Assembly (NCBI GenBank): GCA_015233565.1
Contig: JADFXM010000002.1
Coordinates: 211,385 to 275,384 of the forward strand
Source of the DNA: Candidatus Rifleibacteriota bacterium
GTDB taxonomy: Bacteria; Muiribacteriota; Ozemobacteria; Ozemobacterales; Ozemobacteraceae
Direction of reading: 5' to 3'
DNA: 64,000 nt
Shown here: piece after piece, positions 9,401-18,037 of the stretch
How the letters are laid out: every line of letters begins with the position of its first letter
Position numbering within the stretch: position 1 is the stretch's first letter
Notes under the pieces: model-generated
What the model was told of the DNA's origin: nothing
Databases searched by the model: none
Seen by the model: only the letters and a program-made list of their open reading frames with translations
Position numbers and translations under genes: made by a program

Positions 9401-9494
9401 TAAAAAAGCCTATATATCCACCGGTTTTGACCTTGAACAGTTTACCAAAGCACTCGGTATCGAACTAAAAATTGGAGAAGTGATTCAGGAATGA
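6426..9494 (+). CDS. DUF499 anti-phage ATPase (Hma/BrxC-like)
   Basis: This 1022-residue P-loop ATPase of the DUF499 family is expected to act with the methylase and helicase encoded downstream. The Walker A motif QAMGGGKTH is at 72-80, and Walker B LILLDEM is at 168-173. A helical lid follows to about 400. A beta-rich region near 840-905 reads PCGTIRYTLDGSEARNG, a pattern typical of the chitobiase C-terminal/Fn3-associated fold, and a cytoplasmic defence ATPase is an unusual place for it. DUF499 proteins are known in BREX-like loci as BrxC/PglY relatives and in the helicase-methylase-ATPase (Hma) candidate system. The gene overlaps the next one by 4 bp (ATGA), so the two are translationally coupled. 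The role in sensing or remodelling foreign DNA is inferred. Confidence 0.88.
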   Translation: MKTIRNACKLQSNALEINVGDQIEQLDQIIHDTDGSEYFGKTFITEGMKILLIKGVARLAGKSNDTVFHLKQAMGGGKTHLMVGFGLLAKDANLRNQKIGELPHQGSFSSAKIAAFNGRNNPDTYLWGEIARQLGKASLFKEYWESGAKAPDEGAWVKLFEGKEPILILLDEMPPYFHYYTTQVLGQGTIADVITRAFSNMLTAASKKKNVCIVVSDLEAAYDTGGKLIQKALDDATQELGRAEINITPVNLETNEIYEIIRKRLFVNLPDISEIADIASVYASRLAEAAKAKSVDRSAESLANEIEMTYPFHPSFKSIVALFKENEKFKQTRGLMELVSRLLKSVWQSDEDIYLIGAQHFDLSIHEVREKLADISEMRDVIAKDLWDSTQSAHAQIIDIASGNQYAKQVGTLLLTASLSTAINSVKGLLESEMLECLIDPNNQASEFKKAFLALEKTAWYLHQTQEGRSYFDHQENLTKKLQGYAEKAPQNKVDELIRHRLVEMYTPTTKEAYEKVLPLPEMDEAAAALKTYRTMLIISPDGKVPPEVVKQFYSHIPNKNNLLVLTGEKSLMANLEKSARHVYAATKADNELPATHPQRAELDERKAQYAQDFQATILNVFDKILFPGMQQNEDILRAKALDSTYPSNESYNGEKQVIKTLVSDPIKLYTQVAENFDTLRTRAEQLLFGSSSDARKTDLIDKLRQKTQMPWLPVKGFDLLIQEACQRGVWEDIGNGYITKKPRPKTTQVVLNEESSPDDTGAVRLKVDAVNSGNAPRIHYQEDGTVSANSPVLSESVLTTRALRVQFLAVDPSGKNLTGNPVTWTNHLIIRNKFEENTRKLEILVAPCGTIRYTLDGSEARNGMNYSQPLFLNESAQFVYVFAECDGIEEKRTFQFAAKGKQEIEIKKDKPAQIISSKPKRLENSAKTYEGLRLAKEKGITFEEVMLLIGSSPKVIHLSLGEMPIQADFLEKELANLQSLLTPDAPVILSFKKAYISTGFDLEQFTKALGIELKIGEVIQE

Positions 9495-10072
9495 GTAATA
9501 CCATTGATTTTGGCGCTTCCAGAGATTTTGGGACACATCATTTTTATGTAGATATTCCAGCAGAACCCAAGGTTGCGATAAGTATTTATGAAGACTTTGG
9601 TTTTGACGGAGATGAAAAAGGGCGTGAGACCACTGAAAAACGGGTTATTCTTGCACGGGAATTATGGACAAAAATCAGGGATGATGCCCGCAGGGATTTT
9701 AATGAGCGATTGAAGACAAAAAAACAGAGTACCGGCACCTGGAGCACCGGCAAAGTTAGGCTGGACAGATTCCTTGGGCGGGAGTTATGTGTTTTAGCTT
9801 GGGCGGTTGAACACGCAATGCTGGAAGAATGTGCTATTATCTGCCAGAAGTGGCTGGCCCTTCGGCCGGAAGAACGCTGGTGGCTCTACTCGAAAACATC
9901 CTCTGAAGCTGGATTGGCAGATCAAAAAGACCGCGGTTGGCGAAAGGCCCTTTACTGCGCCCTATCTGATGGTGAAAGCATCAAGGTGAAGGCAAGAATC
10001 AACCCTAAAATCCGAAAAAGGGAAGAAAAGGAAGGAATGAGTCTTTTGGACTTTATGAAAGATGATGCTTAA
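9491..10072 (+). CDS. DUF3780 anti-phage-associated protein
   Basis: This 193-residue protein begins MSNTIDFGASRDFGTHHFYV and carries a Trp-rich core (ERWWLYSKTSSEAG at about 130-145) and a basic C-terminal segment. It matches what I recall of the DUF3780 family, which is found almost only beside DUF499 and DUF1156 genes in defence loci. Its biochemical role is unknown. No enzyme motif, membrane segment or signal peptide is visible. It overlaps the ATPase gene by four bases and is followed two bases later by the next ATG, so it sits inside a single polycistronic unit and is probably a stoichiometric accessory subunit. Confidence 0.82.
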   Translation: MSNTIDFGASRDFGTHHFYVDIPAEPKVAISIYEDFGFDGDEKGRETTEKRVILARELWTKIRDDARRDFNERLKTKKQSTGTWSTGKVRLDRFLGRELCVLAWAVEHAMLEECAIICQKWLALRPEERWWLYSKTSSEAGLADQKDRGWRKALYCALSDGESIKVKARINPKIRKREEKEGMSLLDFMKDDA

Positions 10073-10074
10073 AC

Positions 10075-11934
10075 ATGCTGGAAAGTAGGTTGCGGGCTCT
10101 GATTAAAGAAGGTGAAGGTCTGCGGGTGGAGTTCAAAAGCAGCAAAAAGGACCTGAACCGGGATGTGTATGAAACCGTATGCGCATTTTTAAACCGCTAC
10201 GGCGGAGAAATTTTACTCGGAGTAGATGATAAAGGCGATATCATCGGCGTCGAACCTGCAACCATTGCTCGGATAAAAAAGGATTTTATTACAGCAGTGA
10301 ATAATCCACAAAAGATTGCACCTTCTGTCTATCTCTCCATGGAACAAGTAAACATCGACGGCAAGCAAATTCTGTATGTTTTTGTACCGCAGAGTTCGCA
10401 GGTGCATACCTGCAATGGGAAGGTCTTTGATCGGAATCAGGACGCCGATTTGGATATAACCGCGAAAAGCACTTTGGTCTCGGCTCTTTACATCAATAAA
10501 CAAACCTTTTATACAGAGAGCAAGGTCTACCCTTATTGCGAAATGGCTGATTTGCGGCCGGACTTAATAGATCTGGCGCGGCGCCAGGCAGGTTTTCAAA
10601 AGACGAATCATCCATGGAAGAATATGGACGACATGGCTCTTTTAAAAAGCGCCAAAGTTTTTCTAAAAGATTATCAAACTGGAAAAGAGGGCTTTAGCCT
10701 TGCTGGTATTTTATTATTCGGCAAGGATGAAACTATTCTGTCGGTTATACCCCATCACAAAACCGATCTGATTCTGCGCCGTGAGAATCTTGACCGTTAT
10801 GATGACCGGGATGATGTGCGAACCAACCTGATCGAAAGCTATAACCGAATTATCGCTTTTGGACAGAAGCATCTTTCCGATCCCTTTTATCTGGAGGGGA
10901 CTCATCGCATCAGTGTGAGGGATAAAATTATGCGGGAGATTGCTTCCAATATTTTGATTCATCGTGAATATGTGAAAGCATTTCCAGCGAAGGTTATCAT
11001 CGAAAAAAGCAGGATTCTTGCTGAGAATGGCAACCGGGCCAATAGTCATGGCCTCATTGACCCGAACAACTTTACTCCCTGCCCAAAAAATCCGGTCATC
11101 GCAGGAGTCTTCCGACAAATGGGTCTTGCAGATGAATTGGGTTCTGGTGTAAGGAATCTGTTCAAGTATACCGCGGTTTTTTCCAGGTCGCGCCCTGAGA
11201 TGCTCGAAGAGGATATTTTCAGAGTGATTGTTCCACTCGTTGAGGAAGCTACCGACCAAGTTACAGGACAAGTCGCCGCACAAGATGCCGTACAAGTCGC
11301 AGGGCAAGTCACAGGGCAAGTCGCAGGGCAAGTCACAGGGCAAGTCACAGGGCAAGTCGCAGGGCAAGTCACCGCGCAAGTCTTATTACTGTTGAAAAAA
11401 TGCCATCTGGAAATGACAAAAAAAGAAATGATGAATGCTTTGGAACTAAAAGGGAGAGATAATTTTGAAGAACTGTATCTTCAACCGGCTCTTGAGCAGA
11501 AATTGATTGAACGCACGATTCCAGATAAGCCTCAAAGTCGTTTGCAGAAATACCGCCTGACCGGAAACGGAACGTTAATAATCCAAGCCAGCGAAAAAGC
11601 AGTTTCCCAAGATACAACAGGGCAAGTCACAGGGCAAGTCACAGGGCAAGTCGCAGGGCAAGTCACAGGGCAAGTCACAGGGCAAGTCACAGGACAAGTC
11701 ACCGCGCAAGTCTTATTACTGTTGAAAAAATGCCATCTGGAAATGACAAAAAAAGAAATGATGAATGCTTTGGAACTAAAAGGGAGAGATAATTTTGAAG
11801 AATTGTATCTTCAACCAGCCCTTGAGCATAAATTGATTGAACGCACGATTCCGGGTAAGCCTCAAAGTCGTCTGCAGAAATACCGCCTGACCGACAAGGG
11901 GAGGCAACTATTGCAAGGAGATCCCAATGCTTAA
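10075..11934 (+). CDS. AlbA_2/HATPase_c_4 protein with GQVT repeats and duplicated winged helix
   Basis: The 619-residue protein starts with an AlbA_2 (Schlafen-type) domain at about 1-130, with the typical [22 protein letters not shown] and [19 protein letters not shown] histidine-kinase-like ATP-binding module (HATPase_c_4) follows at about 265-385, including [14 protein letters not shown] and [16 protein letters not shown]. Next come a tetrapeptide array (394-436), a winged-helix segment (437-505), a second array (516-546) and a nearly identical second winged helix (547-619). Such proteins are thought to be nucleic-acid-binding regulators or effectors. Start and stop lie 2 bp from the upstream gene and 8 bp inside the downstream gene, so it is an integral operon member. 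The duplication is discussed under findings. Confidence 0.85.
   Translation: MLESRLRALIKEGEGLRVEFKSSKKDLNRDVYETVCAFLNRYGGEILLGVDDKGDIIGVEPATIARIKKDFITAVNNPQKIAPSVYLSMEQVNIDGKQILYVFVPQSSQVHTCNGKVFDRNQDADLDITAKSTLVSALYINKQTFYTESKVYPYCEMADLRPDLIDLARRQAGFQKTNHPWKNMDDMALLKSAKVFLKDYQTGKEGFSLAGILLFGKDETILSVIPHHKTDLILRRENLDRYDDRDDVRTNLIESYNRIIAFGQKHLSDPFYLEGTHRISVRDKIMREIASNILIHREYVKAFPAKVIIEKSRILAENGNRANSHGLIDPNNFTPCPKNPVIAGVFRQMGLADELGSGVRNLFKYTAVFSRSRPEMLEEDIFRVIVPLVEEATDQVTGQVAAQDAVQVAGQVTGQVAGQVTGQVTGQVAGQVTAQVLLLLKKCHLEMTKKEMMNALELKGRDNFEELYLQPALEQKLIERTIPDKPQSRLQKYRLTGNGTLIIQASEKAVSQDTTGQVTGQVTGQVAGQVTGQVTGQVTGQVTAQVLLLLKKCHLEMTKKEMMNALELKGRDNFEELYLQPALEHKLIERTIPGKPQSRLQKYRLTDKGRQLLQGDPNA
11254..11382 (+). 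repeat. 12-bp coding minisatellite, block 1
   Basis: About eleven units of a 12-bp sequence (gggcaagtcaca and variants) each encode Gly-Gln-Val-Thr or Gly-Gln-Val-Ala. The first units are diverged ([12 protein letters not shown]) and the last five to seven are nearly uniform. Any gain or loss of units keeps the reading frame. Confidence 0.9.
11380..11900 (+). repeat. 330-bp in-frame tandem duplication
   Basis: The segment starting tcttattactgttgaaaaaa at 11381 recurs at 11711, exactly 330 bp (110 codons) later. Only about eight base differences occur over some 175 bp, for example gaactg/gaattg and gagcag/gagcat. Each copy includes a winged-helix segment, and each is preceded by a GQVT array. 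Confidence 0.9.
11620..11712 (+). repeat. 12-bp coding minisatellite, block 2
   Basis: Seven uniform GQVT/GQVA units plus a closing AQV unit make up this block, with the same 12-bp period and phase as block 1. Codon use is identical between units, which suggests recent expansion or gene conversion. Confidence 0.9.
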
Positions 11935-14758
11935 ACCATTTGAATGGAAAGACCGCCCCTCGCTTATAGAACACCTGTTTCCGGTGCAGAAAATCTCTGC
12001 GGAAAGTTTTAAGGAGCAGATGGCAAACACTGGGAAAGCTTTGACTGCATTGGGTAGCTATTGGAAGGGCCGAAAACCTCTTGTTCTCAATAAAGCCTGT
12101 ATTCTAGGTGCTTTACTGCCTGCTACGAATAACAGAATTAAAGACCTTGAAATTTTTGAGCTTCTTATGGGCATGGACAGCCAGACTATGCAGAAACGCC
12201 TGGAAGCAAATATGCCGGTTTCCAAACATTATACTTTGGGTGAATACCTGATACTTCCCTTCAACGAGCAGATCAAAAAAGCCAAACGGCCGGAAGAGCT
12301 GGAAGTTAGTCTATTTGAACATATCTGGGAAAAAGTGAATAAACATCTCGGAACAGAGGCGTCATCCTTTCCTGAACTGGTTGAACAGATGGGTATTGCC
12401 CGCTTCGGCCATCGGCCCAAGGTTGCCGATGTGTTTTGCGGAAGCGGGCAGATACCTTTTGAAGCTGCACGCTTGGGCTGTGATGTTTATGCCAGTGACT
12501 TGAACCCTATTGCCTGTATGCTTACCTGGGGCGCTTTCAATATTGTGGGGGCGAATGAGGAGATGCGGGCAAAGATTGACAAGTCCCAAAAAGAAATAGT
12601 GGAACTCGTGGAATCTGATATTGATGAACTTAAGATAGAAAAAGATGAAAATGAGTGGAAAGCAAAATTTTATTTATATTGCGTAGAAATTCTATGTCCA
12701 GAAACAGGATGGAGAGTTCCTTTACTACCAAACAGAATTATTAGTAAGGATTGGAAGACTGTTTTTGATATTATTCCAGACAGGAATGGAAAAAATTATA
12801 AAATCAATATCAGACAATTGAAGGAAAAAGAAACACTTGAGGGTTTCGAGGTTGGTACTTATTGCAAAGGGGAAGTGTTTCACACCCCCGACGGGGAAAA
12901 TACTAAACGCTTCAAGATCAGTACTTTGCGGGGTGATTATAAAGATGGCAAAGAAAATAAAAATCGTTTGCGTTTGTGGGGAAAATCAGATTTTGTTCCT
13001 TGGCCCAATGATGTCTTTCAGGAACGGCTTTATTGCATACAGTGGTTGCGCAAAAAAACTTCAGGCAAAGGTGATGAATTTCAATTTCGATCGGTGACTG
13101 CCGATGACCAGATACGTGAGCAGAAGGTTATTGAATATGTGGGTGCTCATCTTAGTGAGTGGCAGGAAAAAGGATATGTGCCGGATATGTTGATTGAAGC
13201 AGGGGAAAAAACAGATGAACCAATCCGGACTCGTGGTTGGACCCATTGGCACCATTTGTTTAATCCGAGGCAATTACTTTGGGGTGCCCTTTGCTTAAAA
13301 TATATTTCTGGATATACTTCGTTAGCTGTTCTGCAGACGTTAAATAGAAATGCTAAATTATCTCGCTGGGATTACTCGCAAATCGGCGGGGGTGGAAGTG
13401 TTAAGGATGTTTTTTATAATCAAGCATTAAATACGTTGTTCGATTATGGTTGCAGAGCAAGTGAATCTGCAAAAGTGTTTCTTATGAAAAAAGTTTTATC
13501 TCATCCAATACAAACAATGACTACCGTCAACTCCCACCCCGCGCAAGAACTTGCCACTGACAACGACATCTACGTTACCGACCCCCCATACGGGGATGCT
13601 GTCAAATACGAAGAAATCACCGAGTTCTTCATTGCATGGCTTCGCAAAAATCCTCCCCCTGAGTTTGCCAACTGGATTTGGGATAGTCGTCGCTCACTTG
13701 CAATAAAGGGTGAGGGTGAAGGCTTCCGAAGCGGGATGATTGCGGCATATCGGCAAATGGCAAAGCACATGCCCGACAACGGCATTCAGGTGCTTATGTT
13801 TACACATCAGAGCGGCTCCATCTGGGCGGACATGACCAACATAATCTGGGCCAGCGGCTTACAAGTCACCGCAGCCTGGTATGTGGTCACCGAAACCGAT
13901 AGTGCCCTTAGACAGGGTGCCAATGTTACCGGGACGGTAATGCTGGTACTCCGAAAGCGCACGAAACAGCTTGAAACTTTTCGCGACGATTTGGGCTGGG
14001 AAATTGAAGCGGCAGTCAAACAACAGGTGGAGTCCCTTATTGGCCTTGATAAAACGGTCCGGGAACAGCGTTCCGAGGGCCTGTATACAGATGCAGATTT
14101 ACAAATGGCCGGTTATGCAGCTGCGCTAAAAGTTCTCACAGCCTATTCAAAAATTGATGGCAAGGATATGGTCACCGAGTCTGAAGCGCCCCGTATTCCT
14201 GGAAGGAAAACCTTTGTAGAGGAACTGATCAACTTTGCCGTACAAACCGCTGTTCAGTTTCTTGTTCCCGCCGGCTTTGATAAAAGTGAATGGCAAAAAC
14301 TGGCCCCTGTTGAGCGCTTCTACCTCAAGATGGCCGAGATGGAATCCCAGGGAATTAAAACCCTTGACAACTATCAGAACTTTGCAAAGGCTTTCAAAGT
14401 GCACCATTTTGACCAGCTCATGAGCGACGCATCCAAAGCCAATGCTGCTCGTCTCAAACTCTCCACTGAATTCAAGAGCGCTCTTATGTCAGGTGAAGCT
14501 GAAATCGCTTCGACGCCACTTCGGGCGCTTCTCTACGCAATGTGTGAAGTTGCAAAAGAAATTGAAGTGGATGACGTGCTTCTCCACCTGATGCAGAATT
14601 GTGTGAACTTTTTGCAGATGAAACCGCTCATCATAAAAATGGCCGATTACCTTGCCGAAAAACGTGGAAGCTTGAAACCGACCAAGACTTTCCGTCCTGA
14701 TCTTGAGGCAAGCGCCGCACGAATACTGACGGAAGCTCTCCGTAATCAGAGAGTTTAG
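11927..14758 (+). CDS. DUF1156 adenine-specific DNA methyltransferase
   Basis: The 943-residue protein opens with the DUF1156 domain (SLIEHLFPVQKISAESFKE at about 12-30). It has an SAM-binding motif I, DVFCGSG, at 168-174, an acidic SAM contact at D191 (ASDLNPIA) and the catalytic DPPY at 552-555. This is an N6-adenine methylase layout with motif I before DPPY. The long insert between the two (about 200-540) probably includes the target-recognition region. A C-terminal helical domain (about 740-943) has no clear assignment. By analogy with Hma and type 3 BREX (PglXI), it should mark host DNA so that the helicase/ATPase spares it. The start overlaps the end of the AlbA_2 gene by 8 bp, and gcaaggag precedes the ATG. 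Confidence 0.88.
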   Translation: MLKPFEWKDRPSLIEHLFPVQKISAESFKEQMANTGKALTALGSYWKGRKPLVLNKACILGALLPATNNRIKDLEIFELLMGMDSQTMQKRLEANMPVSKHYTLGEYLILPFNEQIKKAKRPEELEVSLFEHIWEKVNKHLGTEASSFPELVEQMGIARFGHRPKVADVFCGSGQIPFEAARLGCDVYASDLNPIACMLTWGAFNIVGANEEMRAKIDKSQKEIVELVESDIDELKIEKDENEWKAKFYLYCVEILCPETGWRVPLLPNRIISKDWKTVFDIIPDRNGKNYKINIRQLKEKETLEGFEVGTYCKGEVFHTPDGENTKRFKISTLRGDYKDGKENKNRLRLWGKSDFVPWPNDVFQERLYCIQWLRKKTSGKGDEFQFRSVTADDQIREQKVIEYVGAHLSEWQEKGYVPDMLIEAGEKTDEPIRTRGWTHWHHLFNPRQLLWGALCLKYISGYTSLAVLQTLNRNAKLSRWDYSQIGGGGSVKDVFYNQALNTLFDYGCRASESAKVFLMKKVLSHPIQTMTTVNSHPAQELATDNDIYVTDPPYGDAVKYEEITEFFIAWLRKNPPPEFANWIWDSRRSLAIKGEGEGFRSGMIAAYRQMAKHMPDNGIQVLMFTHQSGSIWADMTNIIWASGLQVTAAWYVVTETDSALRQGANVTGTVMLVLRKRTKQLETFRDDLGWEIEAAVKQQVESLIGLDKTVREQRSEGLYTDADLQMAGYAAALKVLTAYSKIDGKDMVTESEAPRIPGRKTFVEELINFAVQTAVQFLVPAGFDKSEWQKLAPVERFYLKMAEMESQGIKTLDNYQNFAKAFKVHHFDQLMSDASKANAARLKLSTEFKSALMSGEAEIASTPLRALLYAMCEVAKEIEVDDVLLHLMQNCVNFLQMKPLIIKMADYLAEKRGSLKPTKTFRPDLEASAARILTEALRNQRV

Positions 14759-14869
14759 ACCCCCAAGGCTCACCGGTAGCTAGCCCAGTGAAAGGGGTTT
14801 CTAAAACCATTCCCAAGCAGGCCATGTTGAAAAAAAGAAGATCATAATGAATAATCCGAGGACATAGTT

Positions 14870-17590
14870 ATGACAATCCGTCGATTTTCTTCTCGCACAG
14901 AACGGCTTGACACGGAATTTCTGGCAAAAGCCCTTAGAGGTGCTACGAAGTATTTACGTATAGCGGGTTACTTCCGCAGTTCAATATTTGAATTGGTTGG
15001 TGAAGAAATTTCCCGGATACCCGAAGTAAAGATTATTTGCAACTCAGAACTCGATATCGCTGATTTTCAGGTTGCCACCAGTCGAAACACCGCTCTCAAG
15101 GAACGATGGAACGAGGTTGATGTTGTGGCTGAAGCGCTGATCAAAAAAGATCGCTATCAGATTCTCGACAGGTTGCTACAAGCAGGAAATGTTGAAATTC
15201 GCGTGGTTCCAAGGGAACGGCTCTTTCTTCACGGAAAAGCTGGTTCAATTCATTATCCAGACGGTAGTCGAAAAGCGTTTATCGGTTCGGTTAATGAGAC
15301 CAAAAGCGCTTTTTCCCAAAACTACGAACTGATGTGGCAGGACGATGATACTGCGAGCGCCGACTGGGTGGAAGAAGAATTTTGGGCGCTCTGGAAAGAC
15401 GGAGTGCCGCTTCCTGAGACCATTTTAGCAGAAATTACCCGCGTTGCCAATCGACGAGAGGTTACTATTGATGTCCTAAAGGCGGCTGATGTTCCCGGTG
15501 CTGCCCTTGCGGAAGCCCCCATCTATCGCGGGGGCGAACAACTTCAACCCTGGCAGCGTTCATTTGTAACTATGTTCCTGGAACATCGCGAAATTTATGG
15601 AAAAGCCCGTTTGCTTCTTGCAGATGAAGTTGGAGTAGGAAAGACCCTCTCGATGGCCACCAGTGCTTTGGTGAGTGCTCTTCTTAATGACGGCCCCGTT
15701 CTGATTCTTGCCCCTTCAACTCTTACATTCCAGTGGCAGATTGAAATGATGGACAAGCTTGGCGTTCCCACAGCCCTTTGGTCTTCACAAAAAAAAGTAT
15801 GGCTTGGTGAAAAAGGGCAGATTCTTTCTCCCCGTGGAGATTCATCGTCAATAAAAAAATGTCCATATCGTATCGCCATTGTTTCCACAGGTCTTGTTAT
15901 GCACCAGCGGGAAAATGGGGACTTTATAAAAGAGACAGGCCTTCTCCTGAAAAACAAATTTGGAACAGTAATTCTCGATGAGGCACACAAGGCACGCACT
16001 AGAGGCGCTTTGAACGAAAAAGCTTCAGAACCCAACAACTTGCTTGCTTTTATGCTGAATGTTGCAAAACGAACTAAACATCTGGTACTTGGCACTGCAA
16101 CACCTATCCAAACGGATGTCAGAGAACTTTGGGATCTCCTTAAAATATTGAACAGCGGGGCCGACTTTGTACTGGGGGATGAACTGTCACCGTGGCGGGA
16201 CTTCGAACGTGCAATCCGGATCGTAACCGGAAAAGACCAACCAGCTACCACAAGCGAAGCATGGGACTTACTTCGTAATCCCCTCCCTCCCTCGAATGAA
16301 CAGGGAGTAATTTCTCGGATTCGAGATAACCTGGGTGTTGCTCCAGCTGACTTTTTCTGCGCCCATAAATACGAAGACCTGGAATATCTTGTTAAGGATC
16401 TGTGGCTTTCTGAGTGTTTGAGTGATGGATTTTTCCGGCAATATAATCCGGTACTGCGCCATATAGTTCTCCGTAAGAGAAAACAGCTTGAAGATAGCGG
16501 GCTTCTGATGCGTATAGGAGTAAATACCCACCCAATGCAAGAGAAACAAATGCTTTATCAGTCAAGGTTTGCCGGTCTTGGTATCAGAACTAATACCCCC
16601 TTCGAAGTTGCATACAAAAAAGCCGAAGAATTTTCCCGACTTTTACATCAACGCACACCTTCGGCAGGGTTTATGAAGACCCTTATGCTCCAGCGCATTT
16701 GCTCAAGTTTTGCCTCCGGTTTGAAGACCGCCCGACGGATGTTGGAACATACTATTTCCAATGAAGATGAAGATACAGTCGATTCTGTTGAACACATTTT
16801 AACCCAGATGACTCCGGAAGAGGTTGGCTGCCTCAGGGAAATTGAAAATCAGTTATCAAGACCGGAAGCAACAGATTCTAAGCTTGATACGGTCAAATGG
16901 TTTTTAAATGAATTCCGTTCAGATGGAAAAACCTGGCATGAACATGGCTGTATTATTTTCAGTCAATATTATGATACTGCGGAATGGATAGCGGCTGAAT
17001 TGGCAAAATCCTTCAAGAATGAAGTCGTGGCCGTCTATGCTGGCGCGGGAAAAAGTGGTTTATATCTGAATGAGCAATTCAATACTGTTGAGCGCGAAGT
17101 TATAAAAGCTGCTGTCAGAAACCGGGAAATCCTGATTGTAGTGGCCACGGATGCAGCCTGTGAAGGCCTCAACCTTCAGGCTTTAGGAACACTCATTAAC
17201 ATCGATCTACCCTGGAACCCCTCCCGTCTTGAGCAACGTCTTGGACGTATCAAGCGTATCGGTCAGGCAAGAAAGTATGTTGATATGCTCAACCTGGTGT
17301 ATCATGAAACCCAGGATGAAAAGGTTTATACTATCCTTTCGGAACGTCTCCGGGACACCTATGAAATATTTGGAAGCTTACCGGATACAATAGAAGACGA
17401 TTGGATTGAAGATGAAGAAAATTTGAGAGAGAGGATGGACAGCTACATCCAGGAACGGGAAAATGCACAAAATGTATTCTCGGTAAAATATCGCTCTTCT
17501 CTCGCCCCTGATTCAAACAAGTGGGAACTGTGCGCTGAAGTTTTGTCACGGAAGAATATTGTGGATATCTTAAGTGAGCCGTGGAGTTAG
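14870..17590 (+). CDS. PLD-domain SNF2-type helicase (anti-phage)
   Basis: The protein has 906 residues. An N-terminal phospholipase-D-like domain carries a partial HKD motif, LHGKAGSI at 120-127 followed by FIGSVNET at 138-145. The aspartate expected after HxK is replaced by His, so nuclease activity is uncertain. The SNF2 helicase core follows: Walker A LADEVGVGKTLS near 250, VILDEAHKAR near 367, LGTATPIQTD near 400, and the second RecA lobe with IIFSQYYDTAEW near 694 and NPSRLEQRLGRIKRIGQ near 785. It should translocate on double-stranded DNA. The gene follows the methylase after a 111-bp gap, the largest in the operon, and has its own site ccgagga before the ATG. Confidence 0.88.
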   Translation: MTIRRFSSRTERLDTEFLAKALRGATKYLRIAGYFRSSIFELVGEEISRIPEVKIICNSELDIADFQVATSRNTALKERWNEVDVVAEALIKKDRYQILDRLLQAGNVEIRVVPRERLFLHGKAGSIHYPDGSRKAFIGSVNETKSAFSQNYELMWQDDDTASADWVEEEFWALWKDGVPLPETILAEITRVANRREVTIDVLKAADVPGAALAEAPIYRGGEQLQPWQRSFVTMFLEHREIYGKARLLLADEVGVGKTLSMATSALVSALLNDGPVLILAPSTLTFQWQIEMMDKLGVPTALWSSQKKVWLGEKGQILSPRGDSSSIKKCPYRIAIVSTGLVMHQRENGDFIKETGLLLKNKFGTVILDEAHKARTRGALNEKASEPNNLLAFMLNVAKRTKHLVLGTATPIQTDVRELWDLLKILNSGADFVLGDELSPWRDFERAIRIVTGKDQPATTSEAWDLLRNPLPPSNEQGVISRIRDNLGVAPADFFCAHKYEDLEYLVKDLWLSECLSDGFFRQYNPVLRHIVLRKRKQLEDSGLLMRIGVNTHPMQEKQMLYQSRFAGLGIRTNTPFEVAYKKAEEFSRLLHQRTPSAGFMKTLMLQRICSSFASGLKTARRMLEHTISNEDEDTVDSVEHILTQMTPEEVGCLREIENQLSRPEATDSKLDTVKWFLNEFRSDGKTWHEHGCIIFSQYYDTAEWIAAELAKSFKNEVVAVYAGAGKSGLYLNEQFNTVEREVIKAAVRNREILIVVATDAACEGLNLQALGTLINIDLPWNPSRLEQRLGRIKRIGQARKYVDMLNLVYHETQDEKVYTILSERLRDTYEIFGSLPDTIEDDWIEDEENLRERMDSYIQERENAQNVFSVKYRSSLAPDSNKWELCAEVLSRKNIVDILSEPWS

Positions 17591-18037
17591 GTGTCGCACA
17601 ATTCTTGTGGTAGTGTTTTTTATGGAGTTTTGAGTTGAGCTTCCGTTCTAAGATTATTTGGTTCTTCCAGGGCATAAAATTCATGCTGTTTTCTATCTGA
17701 ATCATTTTTGCGAACTTTTCTGACAGTCAGAAGGAAAAATCGGCAAATTAACTGACCAGTTCTTCTTGAACCCTCGAAAAAAACTGAAGCTCAGGCCTCC
17801 TGTTTAGCAGGAGCTCATTTGGCACAGTTTTGAAGAGTTTTCGGCAAACATAAACATTTTTTTTCTGTGAAAAGTGCTTGGCGGATTTCCGATTGGAAAC
17901 TCTAAAATTCTTACCAGTTCATATATGCATCAGGAGATCTGAGACTAGCAACAAACAGGCATAGTGATTGCCGTAAGGAACCAGTGTCGGAGGGTTACGT
18001 GCAGTAGAGTTTATCAGATTGTTTCGCAGTGTATGAG
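17591..18037. other. Non-coding stretch at right border of defence island
   Basis: A weak hairpin CACAAttcTTGTG followed by a T-run lies just after the helicase stop (17596-17622) and may end the operon. A 6-bp hairpin CTCCTGtttagCAGGAG lies at 17798-17814 without a T-run. No tRNA or attachment site was recognised, so the island border cannot be fixed from sequence alone. Confidence 0.35.

Noticed and set aside
10714..11379. Minus-strand ORFs with [16 protein letters not shown] repeats opposite the GQVT array
   Set aside because: They are the antisense reading of the 12-bp minisatellite, have no ribosome site and lie fully inside the AlbA_2 gene.
6426..17590. Complete BREX system
   Set aside because: PglZ, BrxA, BrxB/F and Lon-like genes are all missing; DUF3780 plus the PLD-SNF2 helicase fits the Hma type better.
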